A stretch of 36,536 bases of DNA from the NCBI GenBank assembly GCA_015493715.1, contig WGCP01000372.1, forward strand, positions 1 to 36,536, in the 5' to 3' direction. Made by a program: the position numbers and the translations under genes. This document shows, in pieces, positions 16,682 to 25,701 of the stretch (positions are counted from its first letter, which is position 1; each line of letters opens with the position of its first letter). This DNA is from Desulfobulbaceae bacterium (lineage in GTDB: Bacteria; Desulfobacterota; Desulfobulbia; Desulfobulbales; Desulfobulbaceae). The notes beneath the pieces were generated by a model. The model ran no database searches. It was not told where the DNA came from and was given only the letters and a program-made list of their open reading frames with translations.

Positions 16682-17572
16682 TCAGGAGAGTAAACGCTGC
16701 TCTGCTTCCAGGTAACGTGCCCTGGTTTTTTCCAGAATTTCGGACGGGAGAGGTGGTGGCGGCGGTTGCTTGTTCCAGTCAAGGCTGGAAAGATAATCAC
16801 GCAGAAACTGCTTGTCAAAGCTCGGCTGTCCCCGGCCGGGGGAATAGGTGTCAACGGGCCAGAATCGTGAGGAATCAGGCGTCAGCACCTCATCAATGAG
16901 GATCAACTCGCCCTGGATCATGCCAAGCTCAAACTTGGTGTCGGCAATAATAATTCCCTTGATGAGTGCATAGTCGGCAGCCTTTTTATACAGCCTGAGG
17001 CTGATGTCCGCCATTTTTTCCGCCATTTCCGCTCCAACGATTTCCTTCATTTTTGCCAGAGAGATATTCTCATCATGAAAGCCCTGTTCCGCCTTGGTTG
17101 AAGGCGTGAAAATCGGTTGTGGAAGTTTATCTGATTCCTTGAGGCCTTCAGGCAGAACAAACCCACAGACAGTGGTATCATGTTGATAGGCTGCCCAGAA
17201 CGAGCCGGACAGATAACCGCGCACAATGCACTCTATGGGCTGCACTTCTGTTTTCCGCACCAGCATGGAACGTCCTTCGAGCTGGTCACGGTACTGTCGG
17301 CAGATCTCGGGATATTCATCAACCTGGGCAGTGAGAAGATGATTGGGAACAATATCAGCAAGAAGATCGAACCAGAACAGGGAAATATTAGTCAGCACCT
17401 GCCCCTTGCCGGGGATCGGGTCATCCATGACCACATCATAGGCGGAAATTCTGTCGGTTGCGACCATGAGCAGTTTGTCAACATGTCCTGGTATCGCATA
17501 CATGTCCCGCACCTTTCCCCGGTGCAGCAGGTCAAGTTTCGGACAGTCGGTTCGGGTAATGACGGTTGACAC
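16682..17572 (-). CDS. purC: Phosphoribosylaminoimidazole-succinocarboxamide synthase
   Basis: 296 aa, [57 protein letters not shown] start preceded by GGGAGGA. Confidence 0.96.
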   Translation of the reverse strand: MSTVITRTDCPKLDLLHRGKVRDMYAIPGHVDKLLMVATDRISAYDVVMDDPIPGKGQVLTNISLFWFDLLADIVPNHLLTAQVDEYPEICRQYRDQLEGRSMLVRKTEVQPIECIVRGYLSGSFWAAYQHDTTVCGFVLPEGLKESDKLPQPIFTPSTKAEQGFHDENISLAKMKEIVGAEMAEKMADISLRLYKKAADYALIKGIIIADTKFELGMIQGELILIDEVLTPDSSRFWPVDTYSPGRGQPSFDKQFLRDYLSSLDWNKQPPPPPLPSEILEKTRARYLEAEQRLLS

Positions 17573-17595
17573 GGCGCAGATCCTCCCAGTGAAAC

Positions 17596-17629
17596 GTTCG
17601 GATCCGGAAGCAGTGTTCCGAATCCGAAC
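17596..17629 (-). promoter_or_regulatory. Stem-loop in the purC leader
   Basis: 14-bp stem GTTCGGATTCGGAA / TTCCGGATCCGAAC on the minus strand (one G-U wobble) with a 6-nt loop CACTGC, ~23 nt upstream of the purC GTG. Confidence 0.55.
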
Positions 17630-17767
17630 AAACCAGCATGGCTGGACCAGGCAAGCGGAACGTAGTGAAGACTCCGGATTTTACCGTCACAGCCACAACA
17701 AATGATGAAAATAGCCCCGTCCGGCATCACATTGTGGGCGATTTTCTGACAAAAAAGTAAAAACAGC

Positions 17768-18415
17768 CTACAAATTCAATTCCTTTTTAACCGCCTCAAT
17801 AACGGCATCACTGGATACCGCCTCAACGGTAAGCAATAAGCCCTCTTTTTCATAAAAGCCGATCAGCGGAGCTGTCTTTTCATTATAGGTGGCCAGACGA
17901 TGACTGATGGCCTCCTCGGTCTCATCTTCGCGCTGCACGACTTTGGAGCCGCACTTGTCACAGATACCTTCCTGCTTGGGCGGATTGGATTTGACGTTGT
18001 ATATAGCCTGGCATTCGGGATTTTCACAGGTGCGGCGTGTACAGAGCCGATCAAGTATAATATCCTTGGGCACATCAATATTTACCGCTTTATCCAAGGT
18101 GATATCCAGCCCGGCAAGCAGTTCTTTTAAGGCCTCAGCCTGGGGAATGGTACGCGGAAAACCGTCAAGAAGAAAACCGTTGGCGCAATCAGGCTCCTGC
18201 AACCGTTTTTCCATGATTCCCATGATCAGGGAATCGGGGACAAGATCGCCTCTTTTCATGTATCCTTCCGCCTCTTTACCGAGATCAGTGCCGGCCTGGA
18301 CCGCACCACGCAGGATATCCCCGGTGGAGATCTGAACAGATCCGTCAATAGCGGTCAGCAGTTTTGCCACGGTTCCTTTGCCGGCACCAGGTGCGCCAAG
18401 TAAAATTAATTTCAT
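17768..18415 (-). CDS. adk: Adenylate kinase with Cys-type LID
   Basis: MKLILLGAPGAGKGTVAKLL, FLLDGFPRTIPQAEAL and CTRRTCENPECQAIYN...CDKCGSKVVQREDE. Confidence 0.96.
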   Translation of the reverse strand: MKLILLGAPGAGKGTVAKLLTAIDGSVQISTGDILRGAVQAGTDLGKEAEGYMKRGDLVPDSLIMGIMEKRLQEPDCANGFLLDGFPRTIPQAEALKELLAGLDITLDKAVNIDVPKDIILDRLCTRRTCENPECQAIYNVKSNPPKQEGICDKCGSKVVQREDETEEAISHRLATYNEKTAPLIGFYEKEGLLLTVEAVSSDAVIEAVKKELNL

Positions 18416-18578
18416 TGTATCTTTTCTCCTTGTTTTTCAGATAGATTGTTTATTTCTGCTCCATTCTTCTCAAATAGAGTAAAAATTTTTAATTATATCC
18501 TATTTACATAAGAGTTGGTAGCCAAAAAATAACCGGATCCTGTATCCCCCGGCAAACAAATCATTGAAGAACATACCC

Positions 18579-18606
18579 TTGACAAGTAAAAAAGCTAACT
18601 TATTTT
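18579..18606 (+). promoter_or_regulatory. Candidate sigma70-type promoter for the hsp20 pair
   Basis: TTGACA, 16-nt spacer, TATTTT about 100 bp upstream of the first Hsp20 ORF. Confidence 0.35.
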
Positions 18607-18709
18607 TTTGGCAGAACACAATTGTTGTGGGAATACAAGAAGCTTCTCATACCCAATCATTATTTATCACTCTTGAATATATTGGACTCAACAAACAGAG
18701 GAGGAAATT

Positions 18710-19171
18710 ATGGCACTTATTCGATTTGCAGAACGACCTAATTTCAGAAATCCCTGGGCCGAATTTGAACGTATTCGTCAAGGACTCGATGAATTATCGC
18801 ACAACCTGGTCAGTGAGGGAAAGGCGCATATGCATGCCACCGTGTATCCGCCGCTCAACATGTATGAGACTAAAGACGCGCTGGTCCTCAAGGCCGAACT
18901 TCCCGGCGTCCACCCGGATGACCTGGAAATTTCTCTTGAGGGAGACACCTTGACCCTGCAGGGAAAACGTCTCCGTAACCTTGATGACAAAGCAACTTCG
19001 TATCATCGACGTGAAATTGAGGCCGGTAATTTCAGCCGTGCCCTTGCCCTGCCGACAAAAGTCGATCTTGACAACATGAAGGCAACACTGGCTGATGGTA
19101 TCTTGACAATTACCCTACAAAAGGCCGATGAGGTGAAGCCAAGACAGATCAAGATTTCCACCGAAAAATAA
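18710..19171 (+). CDS. Hsp20/alpha-crystallin small heat shock protein
   Basis: 153 aa, VYPPLNMYETKDALVLKAELPGVHPDDLEISLEGDTLTLQGKR...ATLADGILTITLQKADEVKPRQIKI. Confidence 0.94.
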   Translation: MALIRFAERPNFRNPWAEFERIRQGLDELSHNLVSEGKAHMHATVYPPLNMYETKDALVLKAELPGVHPDDLEISLEGDTLTLQGKRLRNLDDKATSYHRREIEAGNFSRALALPTKVDLDNMKATLADGILTITLQKADEVKPRQIKISTEK

Positions 19172-19247
19172 GGGGAATATACTTTTTGCCCTTGTCGGCA
19201 GGCCAATGAGTTTTTTGACAGGTGATACCGAGCATAAGGAGGACACT

Positions 19248-19649
19248 ATGAAGGAACAGGAACTCCAGGTACAGGAGAAACAAATGGTTCAACAGGAGAA
19301 TGAAACCACCAAACCGGAAAAATATTTCATCCCGGCGGTTGATATTTTTGAAGATGAAGACAAAGTCACCGTTGTCGCCGAAATGCCGGGCGTAAAAAAC
19401 ACCGGCGTGGATGTGGCTCTGGAAGATGATGTGCTGACCATCCGTGGACGCCAGGAGGAGGACACTCCGCAGGAGGGTCGATTACTGTTGCAGGAATATG
19501 AAAGCGGCAGCTATCTTCGTCGCTTTACGGTTGCGGAAACCATTGATCAAGACAAAATTCGAGCAACCATGACCGATGGCCTGCTGACGGTGGAATTGCC
19601 CAAAGCTGCACCGGCCAAACCACGAAAAATTGAGGTTCAGGCAGGGTAA
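19248..19649 (+). CDS. Hsp20/alpha-crystallin small heat shock protein
   Basis: FIPAVDIFEDEDKVTVVAEMPGVKNTGVDVALEDDVLTIRGRQ...ATMTDGLLTVELPKAAPAKPRKIEV; ATG at 19248 preceded by AAGGAGG. Confidence 0.94.
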   Translation: MKEQELQVQEKQMVQQENETTKPEKYFIPAVDIFEDEDKVTVVAEMPGVKNTGVDVALEDDVLTIRGRQEEDTPQEGRLLLQEYESGSYLRRFTVAETIDQDKIRATMTDGLLTVELPKAAPAKPRKIEVQAG

Positions 19650-19681
19650 TCCTCAGGCATGTTTGCCCACAACCAAAAAAC

Positions 19682-19759
19682 TGTAGGGGCCCGCCCCTGC
19701 GGGCGATAATGACGGTGCAGGCAATTCGCCCCAATCGCCCGCAGGGGCGGGCTCCTACA
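19682..19759. repeat. GC-rich inverted repeat (26-bp arms) between convergent genes; repeat element and/or bidirectional terminator
   Basis: TGTAGGGGCCCGCCCCTGCGGGCGAT ... ATCGCCCGCAGGGGCGGGCTCCTACA, one mismatch between arms. Confidence 0.85.
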
Positions 19760-19809
19760 CTGTGCCTGAAAATTTTCTTGTTTTAAGACAAAAAATTAGG
19801 AGTAAGGCG

Positions 19810-20646
19810 TTAATCACCGAGCTCAAGTTGTTGTTTCTTTTTTTTCCGGCCCGTCCACTTCGGACAGGCCGGATTTTTATATTCAACCAGTTCCGCCACC
19901 AGAGAGCCGACCAAGATCTTGGAATGAATGGCAATCGGAACCCGGCAGCGATCATCGCTCAGCCAGAAAACCGTGTCTCCGTCTTTGTCGTAAAGTCCCT
20001 TGAAATCCATTTTCGGCATGACTTTCAAGGTGTCCACCTTGCCGAAAATGGATTTTTGTTGCTCCTTTACCAGCAAGGCAACAGCAACTTCATGCCGCTT
20101 TTCATCGACAAAGGTAGGTACTATGGGCTGTCCGTCTGTAAAATTTAAGACACGGGTTATAAAAAAAGAAGAAAATTCATTATAGGCAGGCCCGGTCAGA
20201 GTGAATTTCTTGAGCGGTCCCTTGTTTTTTTGGTAGCTGACCTGCAGCTTTTCCTGATCGTAGATGGTCAACCGGTGGGTGGTAGAAGATCCATGACCCT
20301 CTTTCTGCTCCACTTCGTACCGGTAGGGTAACTTCAATGGACCCCGAACATAGGTGGTAAAAGTATCATTGACCGGATAAAAAAGGCGAAACAACCCATA
20401 ATCTTTGACTCTGGCCCTGATTGCATAACCGTCACCGTTTGCAGCCTGCCTGACGGACAGAAAAAGATCGCCGATCTTGATGCCGCCGGACCAGGAAACC
20501 ACATAATGCATCTCTTCATCACTGGAAAAAATGGTCTGTACAAGAGTATGGTTCACCACCATTGCAGATGGCATGGGTTCCCGGGCTGCCGACACGCCGG
20601 GTAACAGGAACACAAAAATAAGCGGCGGCAAAAGTCGTGATAACAT
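19810..20646 (-). CDS. DUF3108 domain-containing exported protein
   Basis: 278 aa, signal-peptide-like N-terminus, EEMHYVVSWSGGIKIGDLFLSVRQAANGDGYAIRARVKDYGLFRLFYPVNDTFTTYV, DUF3108 pattern. Confidence 0.78.
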   Translation of the reverse strand: MLSRLLPPLIFVFLLPGVSAAREPMPSAMVVNHTLVQTIFSSDEEMHYVVSWSGGIKIGDLFLSVRQAANGDGYAIRARVKDYGLFRLFYPVNDTFTTYVRGPLKLPYRYEVEQKEGHGSSTTHRLTIYDQEKLQVSYQKNKGPLKKFTLTGPAYNEFSSFFITRVLNFTDGQPIVPTFVDEKRHEVAVALLVKEQQKSIFGKVDTLKVMPKMDFKGLYDKDGDTVFWLSDDRCRVPIAIHSKILVGSLVAELVEYKNPACPKWTGRKKKKQQLELGD

Positions 20647-20682
20647 TATTGCTACCTGGACTTATATTGTAATATTAAAAAG

Positions 20683-21696
20683 TTACACGCTATAATAGGA
20701 TCGGTACCAGTCAACAAACTTTTTTACTCCCTCTTCAATTGTTGTTGCCGGTTTGAAATCGATCTCCCGTATCAGGTCGGATACATCGGCATAGGTGGCG
20801 GGCACGTCGCCGTTCTGCATGGGCAGAAAGTTCTTTTTTGCCTTTTTTCCAAGACAGTCTTCAAGGACCTCGATATAGCGCATCAGCTTTTCTTTGTTGT
20901 TATTGCCGATATTATATACCCGCCAAGGGCAGTAACTTGTTGCCGGATCAGGATGATCGCCGCTCCAGGAGGGATCCGGAACGGGCAAATGGTCGACAAG
21001 TCGGACAACGCCTTCGACAATATCATCAATATAGGTGAAATCCCGCTCCATATTGCCGTTATTAAAAACATTGATCGGTCGATCTTCAAGAATGGCCTTA
21101 GTGAATAAGAAAAGGGCCATATCCGGCCGTCCCCAGGGACCGTAAACGGTAAAGAATCGTAATCCCGTCGTTTTGAGACCAAACAGATGGCTGTACGTGT
21201 GGGCCATTAACTCATTAGCCTTCTTGGAGGCGGCATACAGGGAAACAGGGTGATCAACGTTATCATGTACGGAAAAAGGCATCTTCGTGTTTGCTCCATA
21301 CACGGAACTTGAAGAGGCATAGAGCAGATGTTTAACGCCTGTATGTCTGCATCCTTCCAGGATATTGACAAACCCGACCAGGTTGGTATCCACATAGGAA
21401 TGGGGATTCTCAAGTGAATAGCGAACTCCTGCCTGGGCCGCCAGATTGACGACGCCGTCAAATTTATGTTTTTCAAACAATGCAGCCATTTTATCACGGT
21501 CGGCCATGTCAAAGTCGGCATGCTCAAACCCATCATGGGCAAGCAGCTCGGCCAGTCGTGATTTTTTTAATTTCGGATCATAATAATCATTGAGGTTATC
21601 AAGACCAACAATGGTTTTTCCCTCGGCAAGAAGTTTTTTGCCGAGATTATGGCCGATAAAACCGGCGGCGCCGGTGATTAATATTTTTTTTATCAA
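20683..21696 (-). CDS. NAD-dependent epimerase, UDP-glucuronate 4-epimerase-like
   Basis: 337 aa, [89 protein letters not shown]. Confidence 0.92.
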   Translation of the reverse strand: MIKKILITGAAGFIGHNLGKKLLAEGKTIVGLDNLNDYYDPKLKKSRLAELLAHDGFEHADFDMADRDKMAALFEKHKFDGVVNLAAQAGVRYSLENPHSYVDTNLVGFVNILEGCRHTGVKHLLYASSSSVYGANTKMPFSVHDNVDHPVSLYAASKKANELMAHTYSHLFGLKTTGLRFFTVYGPWGRPDMALFLFTKAILEDRPINVFNNGNMERDFTYIDDIVEGVVRLVDHLPVPDPSWSGDHPDPATSYCPWRVYNIGNNNKEKLMRYIEVLEDCLGKKAKKNFLPMQNGDVPATYADVSDLIREIDFKPATTIEEGVKKFVDWYRSYYSV

Positions 21697-21755
21697 AGTA
21701 TGTACCTGCTCAAATTAAAAAGAATGTTTGAATCCAGCGAAATCACATGTAAACG

Positions 21756-23036
21756 TTAATCATCAAAATCACCTTCCGGCCCATTGTTGCCGTCAAGGCA
21801 GGCTGCCTTTTCCCTAATTTTCTCCTCGGTCCACTCTTCGGGAGTCTCAATTCGACCGCTTTTCGGACCAAGATCATAAGAACCGGCATCCAGAATTGCC
21901 TGGACGCCGCAAGATGCCGTATTTCCTGCATTGAAAACCTCAACCAAAATGGTATAGACAAAATCTTCTACACGTCTGACCATTCGTTCACGAATAGCAG
22001 CGGGCTGGCCCATGATTCGATTTTCAAAGGCAATGTTGAGTTTCTTATAATTGCCTCCCGACCAGCCTTGTTTTTCCGCATAGGCCTTCATCTCCTGCCA
22101 GACGTCCTCGGACACACCCTGGCCGGGAACCTTGATAAATTCCCCCTGATCATCCAAGACGGCATTGCCGAAATCATTGACCTCCACACCCCAGGAAATC
22201 ATCTGCAGGGCGGTGGCGACATTGGCCTTGGTGGTCATTGTTTTGGCGGCAATGGCACGAAGTCGATCGGAATTATTTCCGGAAGTGCCGTGCTGGGCGC
22301 CGGAAATGCCATATCCGGCCAGGGCTTCATGGATTGCAGCGGTCAGTTCAACTTGAATCCCCTGGGCGGATGCCTCAATACCATGAGTGGTACCGTTATT
22401 GAGTGCAATCCAATCGGGAAATATATTATGAGCATTTAATCCCTGAATAATAAAGAGGGCCTCGTCCTTAGTTGAAAGCCCAAGTTTTCCTTTTATTTCA
22501 CCGACCTCGGTTTCATGACCGGCCCAGGTGGGAATAAATCGGGCCAGTTCGATTGAGGCCAGCAGATTGTCATCATCGGGCATATGGGAGGCATCAATGG
22601 CAATCGACGTTATACCGGCATCAAAAAGTGAAGGAATTTCCACTCGCGCAAAGGGAACGTCGTCAACCGTTTTAATTCCATAATGATCGGCATGGATGGC
22701 AACGGGAACACGGATATTCAATTCATTACAGACGGCATCGACCTGGCGGGCCATATTCCAGTAATTGGTGGCGCAGTAGGCATTGGCCCCACCCTCGGAG
22801 CGGGCGATCTCGACAATAACCGCTGCTCTGGCACGCTGGGCTGCACGAAGGACGCCTCGGATAACGAGGTGATTGCGGCCGTTGGCGGCTATGGTCATTG
22901 CCTTGCCCTTGGCCGACAGGGCCCGGTCGATCACCTTGCCGCTGACGAGTAATGCACGGGAATGGGGAAATAATGTGGTAATATTGGGGGGACGTCCGAT
23001 CTCAAGTGCGCGTTCATAATCTACGGCGTACGACAT
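21756..23036 (-). CDS. fba: Class II fructose-bisphosphate aldolase
   Basis: Class II aldolase-like reading with VPVAIHADHYG, ITSIAIDASHMPDDDN, ALNNGTTHGIE and SGAQHGTSGN; start placed at MSYAVDYERAL. Confidence 0.82.
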   Translation of the reverse strand: MSYAVDYERALEIGRPPNITTLFPHSRALLVSGKVIDRALSAKGKAMTIAANGRNHLVIRGVLRAAQRARAAVIVEIARSEGGANAYCATNYWNMARQVDAVCNELNIRVPVAIHADHYGIKTVDDVPFARVEIPSLFDAGITSIAIDASHMPDDDNLLASIELARFIPTWAGHETEVGEIKGKLGLSTKDEALFIIQGLNAHNIFPDWIALNNGTTHGIEASAQGIQVELTAAIHEALAGYGISGAQHGTSGNNSDRLRAIAAKTMTTKANVATALQMISWGVEVNDFGNAVLDDQGEFIKVPGQGVSEDVWQEMKAYAEKQGWSGGNYKKLNIAFENRIMGQPAAIRERMVRRVEDFVYTILVEVFNAGNTASCGVQAILDAGSYDLGPKSGRIETPEEWTEEKIREKAACLDGNNGPEGDFDD

Positions 23037-23085
23037 GATTATCCTCCTGGGCAATAGTGTAGTTGGTCGCTGACAATTAATGGTT

Positions 23086-23266
23086 AGGAATAGCGATTAA
23101 ATAACCTGAACATCTCGCATCTCATTTTCAGGCCATCTTTGACCGCTTTTCAATCACGAAATCCTCATCGTAGCCCTGCTACGTCAGCGGTTTCGTTCAT
23201 TCAGATCGATCAAACCTGACCTAAAGCTGAGCACGATATTGTCCACGTTATTTAATCTCTGTTCCT
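23086..23266. repeat. ~181-bp imperfect palindrome (MITE-like)
   Basis: Ends AGGAATAGCGATTAAATAACCTGAACA and reverse complement AGGAACAGAGATTAAATAACGTGGACA (23/27 matches); central CGTAGC-CCT-GCTACG hairpin. Confidence 0.75.
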
Positions 23267-23293
23267 TACTGGATTGTGTTACGATACATTTCC

Positions 23294-24060
23294 TTACGGA
23301 GCTGCATCATTCTTTTCAAAACCGAAAAAGGTTTTCCTTGAAAAAAAAGATACGGCAATGATGCTCACCTCATACAGAATGATCAACGGAGCGGCCATAA
23401 AAAATTGATTCACCACATCCGGAGTCGGCGTCAGGATAGCGGCAATGATAAACGCAAACAATATGGCATATTTTCGATATTTTCTCAAAAAAGGAGCATT
23501 GACCAAACCCATTTTCGCCAGAAATACCATAAAAACGGGTAATTCAAAAACTACACCAAAGGCAATAAGAAGACGCAGGGCAAGGGAAAAGTATTCGCTG
23601 ACGCCGGGCATGGGATCCAGTATTTTACTGGAATAGCCAATAAGAAAACGAAATGCCGGTGGAAAAACGACAAAATATCCGAAAGCGGCTCCACCAAGAA
23701 AACAGATGGAGGAAACAATGGTAAAGGGCAATAAAACCCTTTTTTCATGTCGATAAAGGCCAGGGGCAGTAAAACGCCATATTTGGAGAAAGATAACCGG
23801 ACAGGCCAGGAGAATTCCACAAACGAGGGCGAGTTTTAGATAAAAAAAAACCCTTCCTGATACGAAATGAAGATCAGGCTTTTCCCCTTGGGAAGCACCC
23901 GTATAAGAGGTCGGAAGAACCAATCGGCAATGGGCTGAATGTAGGCATAAGCGGCACCGAATCCAATGGCAACTGCTGCCAGTGAATAAATCAAACAGGA
24001 ACGCAATTCGGTAAGATGTTCGGTCAGGCTCTGCTTGTTCATCGGCGGGGATTTATCCAT
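23294..24060 (-). pseudogene. tatC: tatC (Sec-independent translocase TatC), split by an apparent frameshift
   Basis: 24060-23836 encodes the TatC N-terminus ...LTEHLTELRSCLIYSLAAVAIGFG...FISYQEGFFFI; the rest (FFYLKLALVCGILLACPVIFLQIWRFTAPGLYRHEKR...) continues in the next frame at a 9-A run (23842-23850). Confidence 0.88.
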
Positions 24061-24321
24061 GGATCTGTTCGTTATCTTAAGAAAAGAGCTCAGTCATGTT
24101 TGTTATCGAATCGTAAATACCGGCATATCATCAGTAAACAACAGGCGGAATTATTTCCTCTGATGTATCAGGGAAATACAAATGTAATGAGAAGAATATA
24201 CTTCATTCCAGCTTCGATGTAAACGTCTTAGACCGGAGTTTGGGTAATTGTTTGACTCTTTTTCCTGCAGCATATACAGTAAAGCAATGAACCATTTAAA
24301 GGAGTTACAGACTATTTACTT

Positions 24322-25701
24322 TTGTCCATGAAGACCATTCTTGTTGTTGACGATGAATTAAGTATGCGGGAATTTCTCGGTATTCTCCTGCGAAAAGAAG
24401 GGTACCGGGTCCTCAGTGCCGCCGACGGCAAAGAGGCCCTGCATATCACCGCCGACAATACCATTGATCTTGTCATCTCTGATATCCGCATGCCCGGCAT
24501 GAATGGACTGGAATTGCTGTCGGCCTTGAAACAGGAAAATTCCTGCCTGCCGGTCATTATGATCACCGCCTTTGCCTCGCCTGATGATGCCGTCACCGCC
24601 ATGAAAAACGGCGCTTTTGATTACATCACCAAACCCTTTAATGTTGATGAAATTAAAAGCGTTATTACGGCGGCAACGTCCAGGGCTGCAGAATCTTCTC
24701 CGCCCTCCCCTGTCGATGATTTTCCCGAAATAATTGGTCAGGGATCGGAGATGGTCAAAATATTTGATCTGATCAAACGCATTGCCCCGACCCCTGCTAA
24801 TGTTCTCATTTATGGGGAATCCGGAACCGGCAAAGAGCTGGTTGCCAAGGCAATCCACCAACACTCCAAGGTGGTTGATCGACCCTTTGTTCCCATCACC
24901 TGTAGCGCCATCCCTGAAAGTCTACTGGAAAGTGAACTTTTCGGACATACTAAGGGGTCATTCACCGGGGCCATTGCCGACAAGGCCGGCCTTTTCCAAC
25001 AGGCGGACGGCGGCACCGCCTTTTTGGATGAAATCGGTGAACTGACCCCGATCATACAGACCAAACTGCTTCGGGTCCTGCAAGAACGAGAATTTATGCC
25101 GGTGGGTTCGACCAGGACCCATCAGGTAAATGTACGAATCATTGCCGCCACCAACAGGAATCTGGAAGAAGAAATCATTAATGGAAATTTTCGGGAAGAT
25201 CTCTATTATCGTCTGGCGGTTGTCCCTATTCGCGTCCCTCCGCTGCGTGAACGCAAGGAAGATATTCCCCTTCTGGTCGAACATTTCCTGGAAAAATACT
25301 CCAAAATCATGGGCAAAGAGGTGCAGACAATATCGACATACGGGCTCGAGGTTTTGATGGAATATGATTTTCCCGGCAATGTCCGCGAGCTTGAAAATAT
25401 TATTGAACGGGGAGTCGCCCTTGAATCCTCAACGATTATTCTTCCGGAAAGCCTGATCCTCTCCCAACATAAAAAAAACAACCATTCGGGTAGACAAGAA
25501 AATATGCCCCTGTTTACCGCTGCTGAAAACGAAGAGGAACTCTTTGGACGAGGCATGGAGGAAGTGCTCCTTGAGGTAGAGCAGAAAATGATCCGGCATG
25601 CCTTGGAAAAGGCCGGCAACTCAAAAATGCGTGCTGCCGACCTTTTGAAAATCAGTTTCCGGTCGCTTCGCTATAAGACAAAAAAATACAATATGGATTG
25701 A
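24322..25701 (+). CDS. NtrC-family sigma54-dependent response regulator (PilR-like)
   Basis: REC (ILVVDDELSMREFLGILLRKEGY...DLVISDIRMPGMNG), AAA+ (GESGTGKELVAKAIH, ELFGHTKGSFTGA) and Fis-like HTH C-terminus. Confidence 0.95.
   Translation: MSMKTILVVDDELSMREFLGILLRKEGYRVLSAADGKEALHITADNTIDLVISDIRMPGMNGLELLSALKQENSCLPVIMITAFASPDDAVTAMKNGAFDYITKPFNVDEIKSVITAATSRAAESSPPSPVDDFPEIIGQGSEMVKIFDLIKRIAPTPANVLIYGESGTGKELVAKAIHQHSKVVDRPFVPITCSAIPESLLESELFGHTKGSFTGAIADKAGLFQQADGGTAFLDEIGELTPIIQTKLLRVLQEREFMPVGSTRTHQVNVRIIAATNRNLEEEIINGNFREDLYYRLAVVPIRVPPLRERKEDIPLLVEHFLEKYSKIMGKEVQTISTYGLEVLMEYDFPGNVRELENIIERGVALESSTIILPESLILSQHKKNNHSGRQENMPLFTAAENEEELFGRGMEEVLLEVEQKMIRHALEKAGNSKMRAADLLKISFRSLRYKTKKYNMD

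Noticed and set aside
16270-16854. 194-aa minus-strand ORF spanning the SLT gene and purC end
   Set aside because: Antisense/out-of-frame to two strong genes; composition not protein-like.
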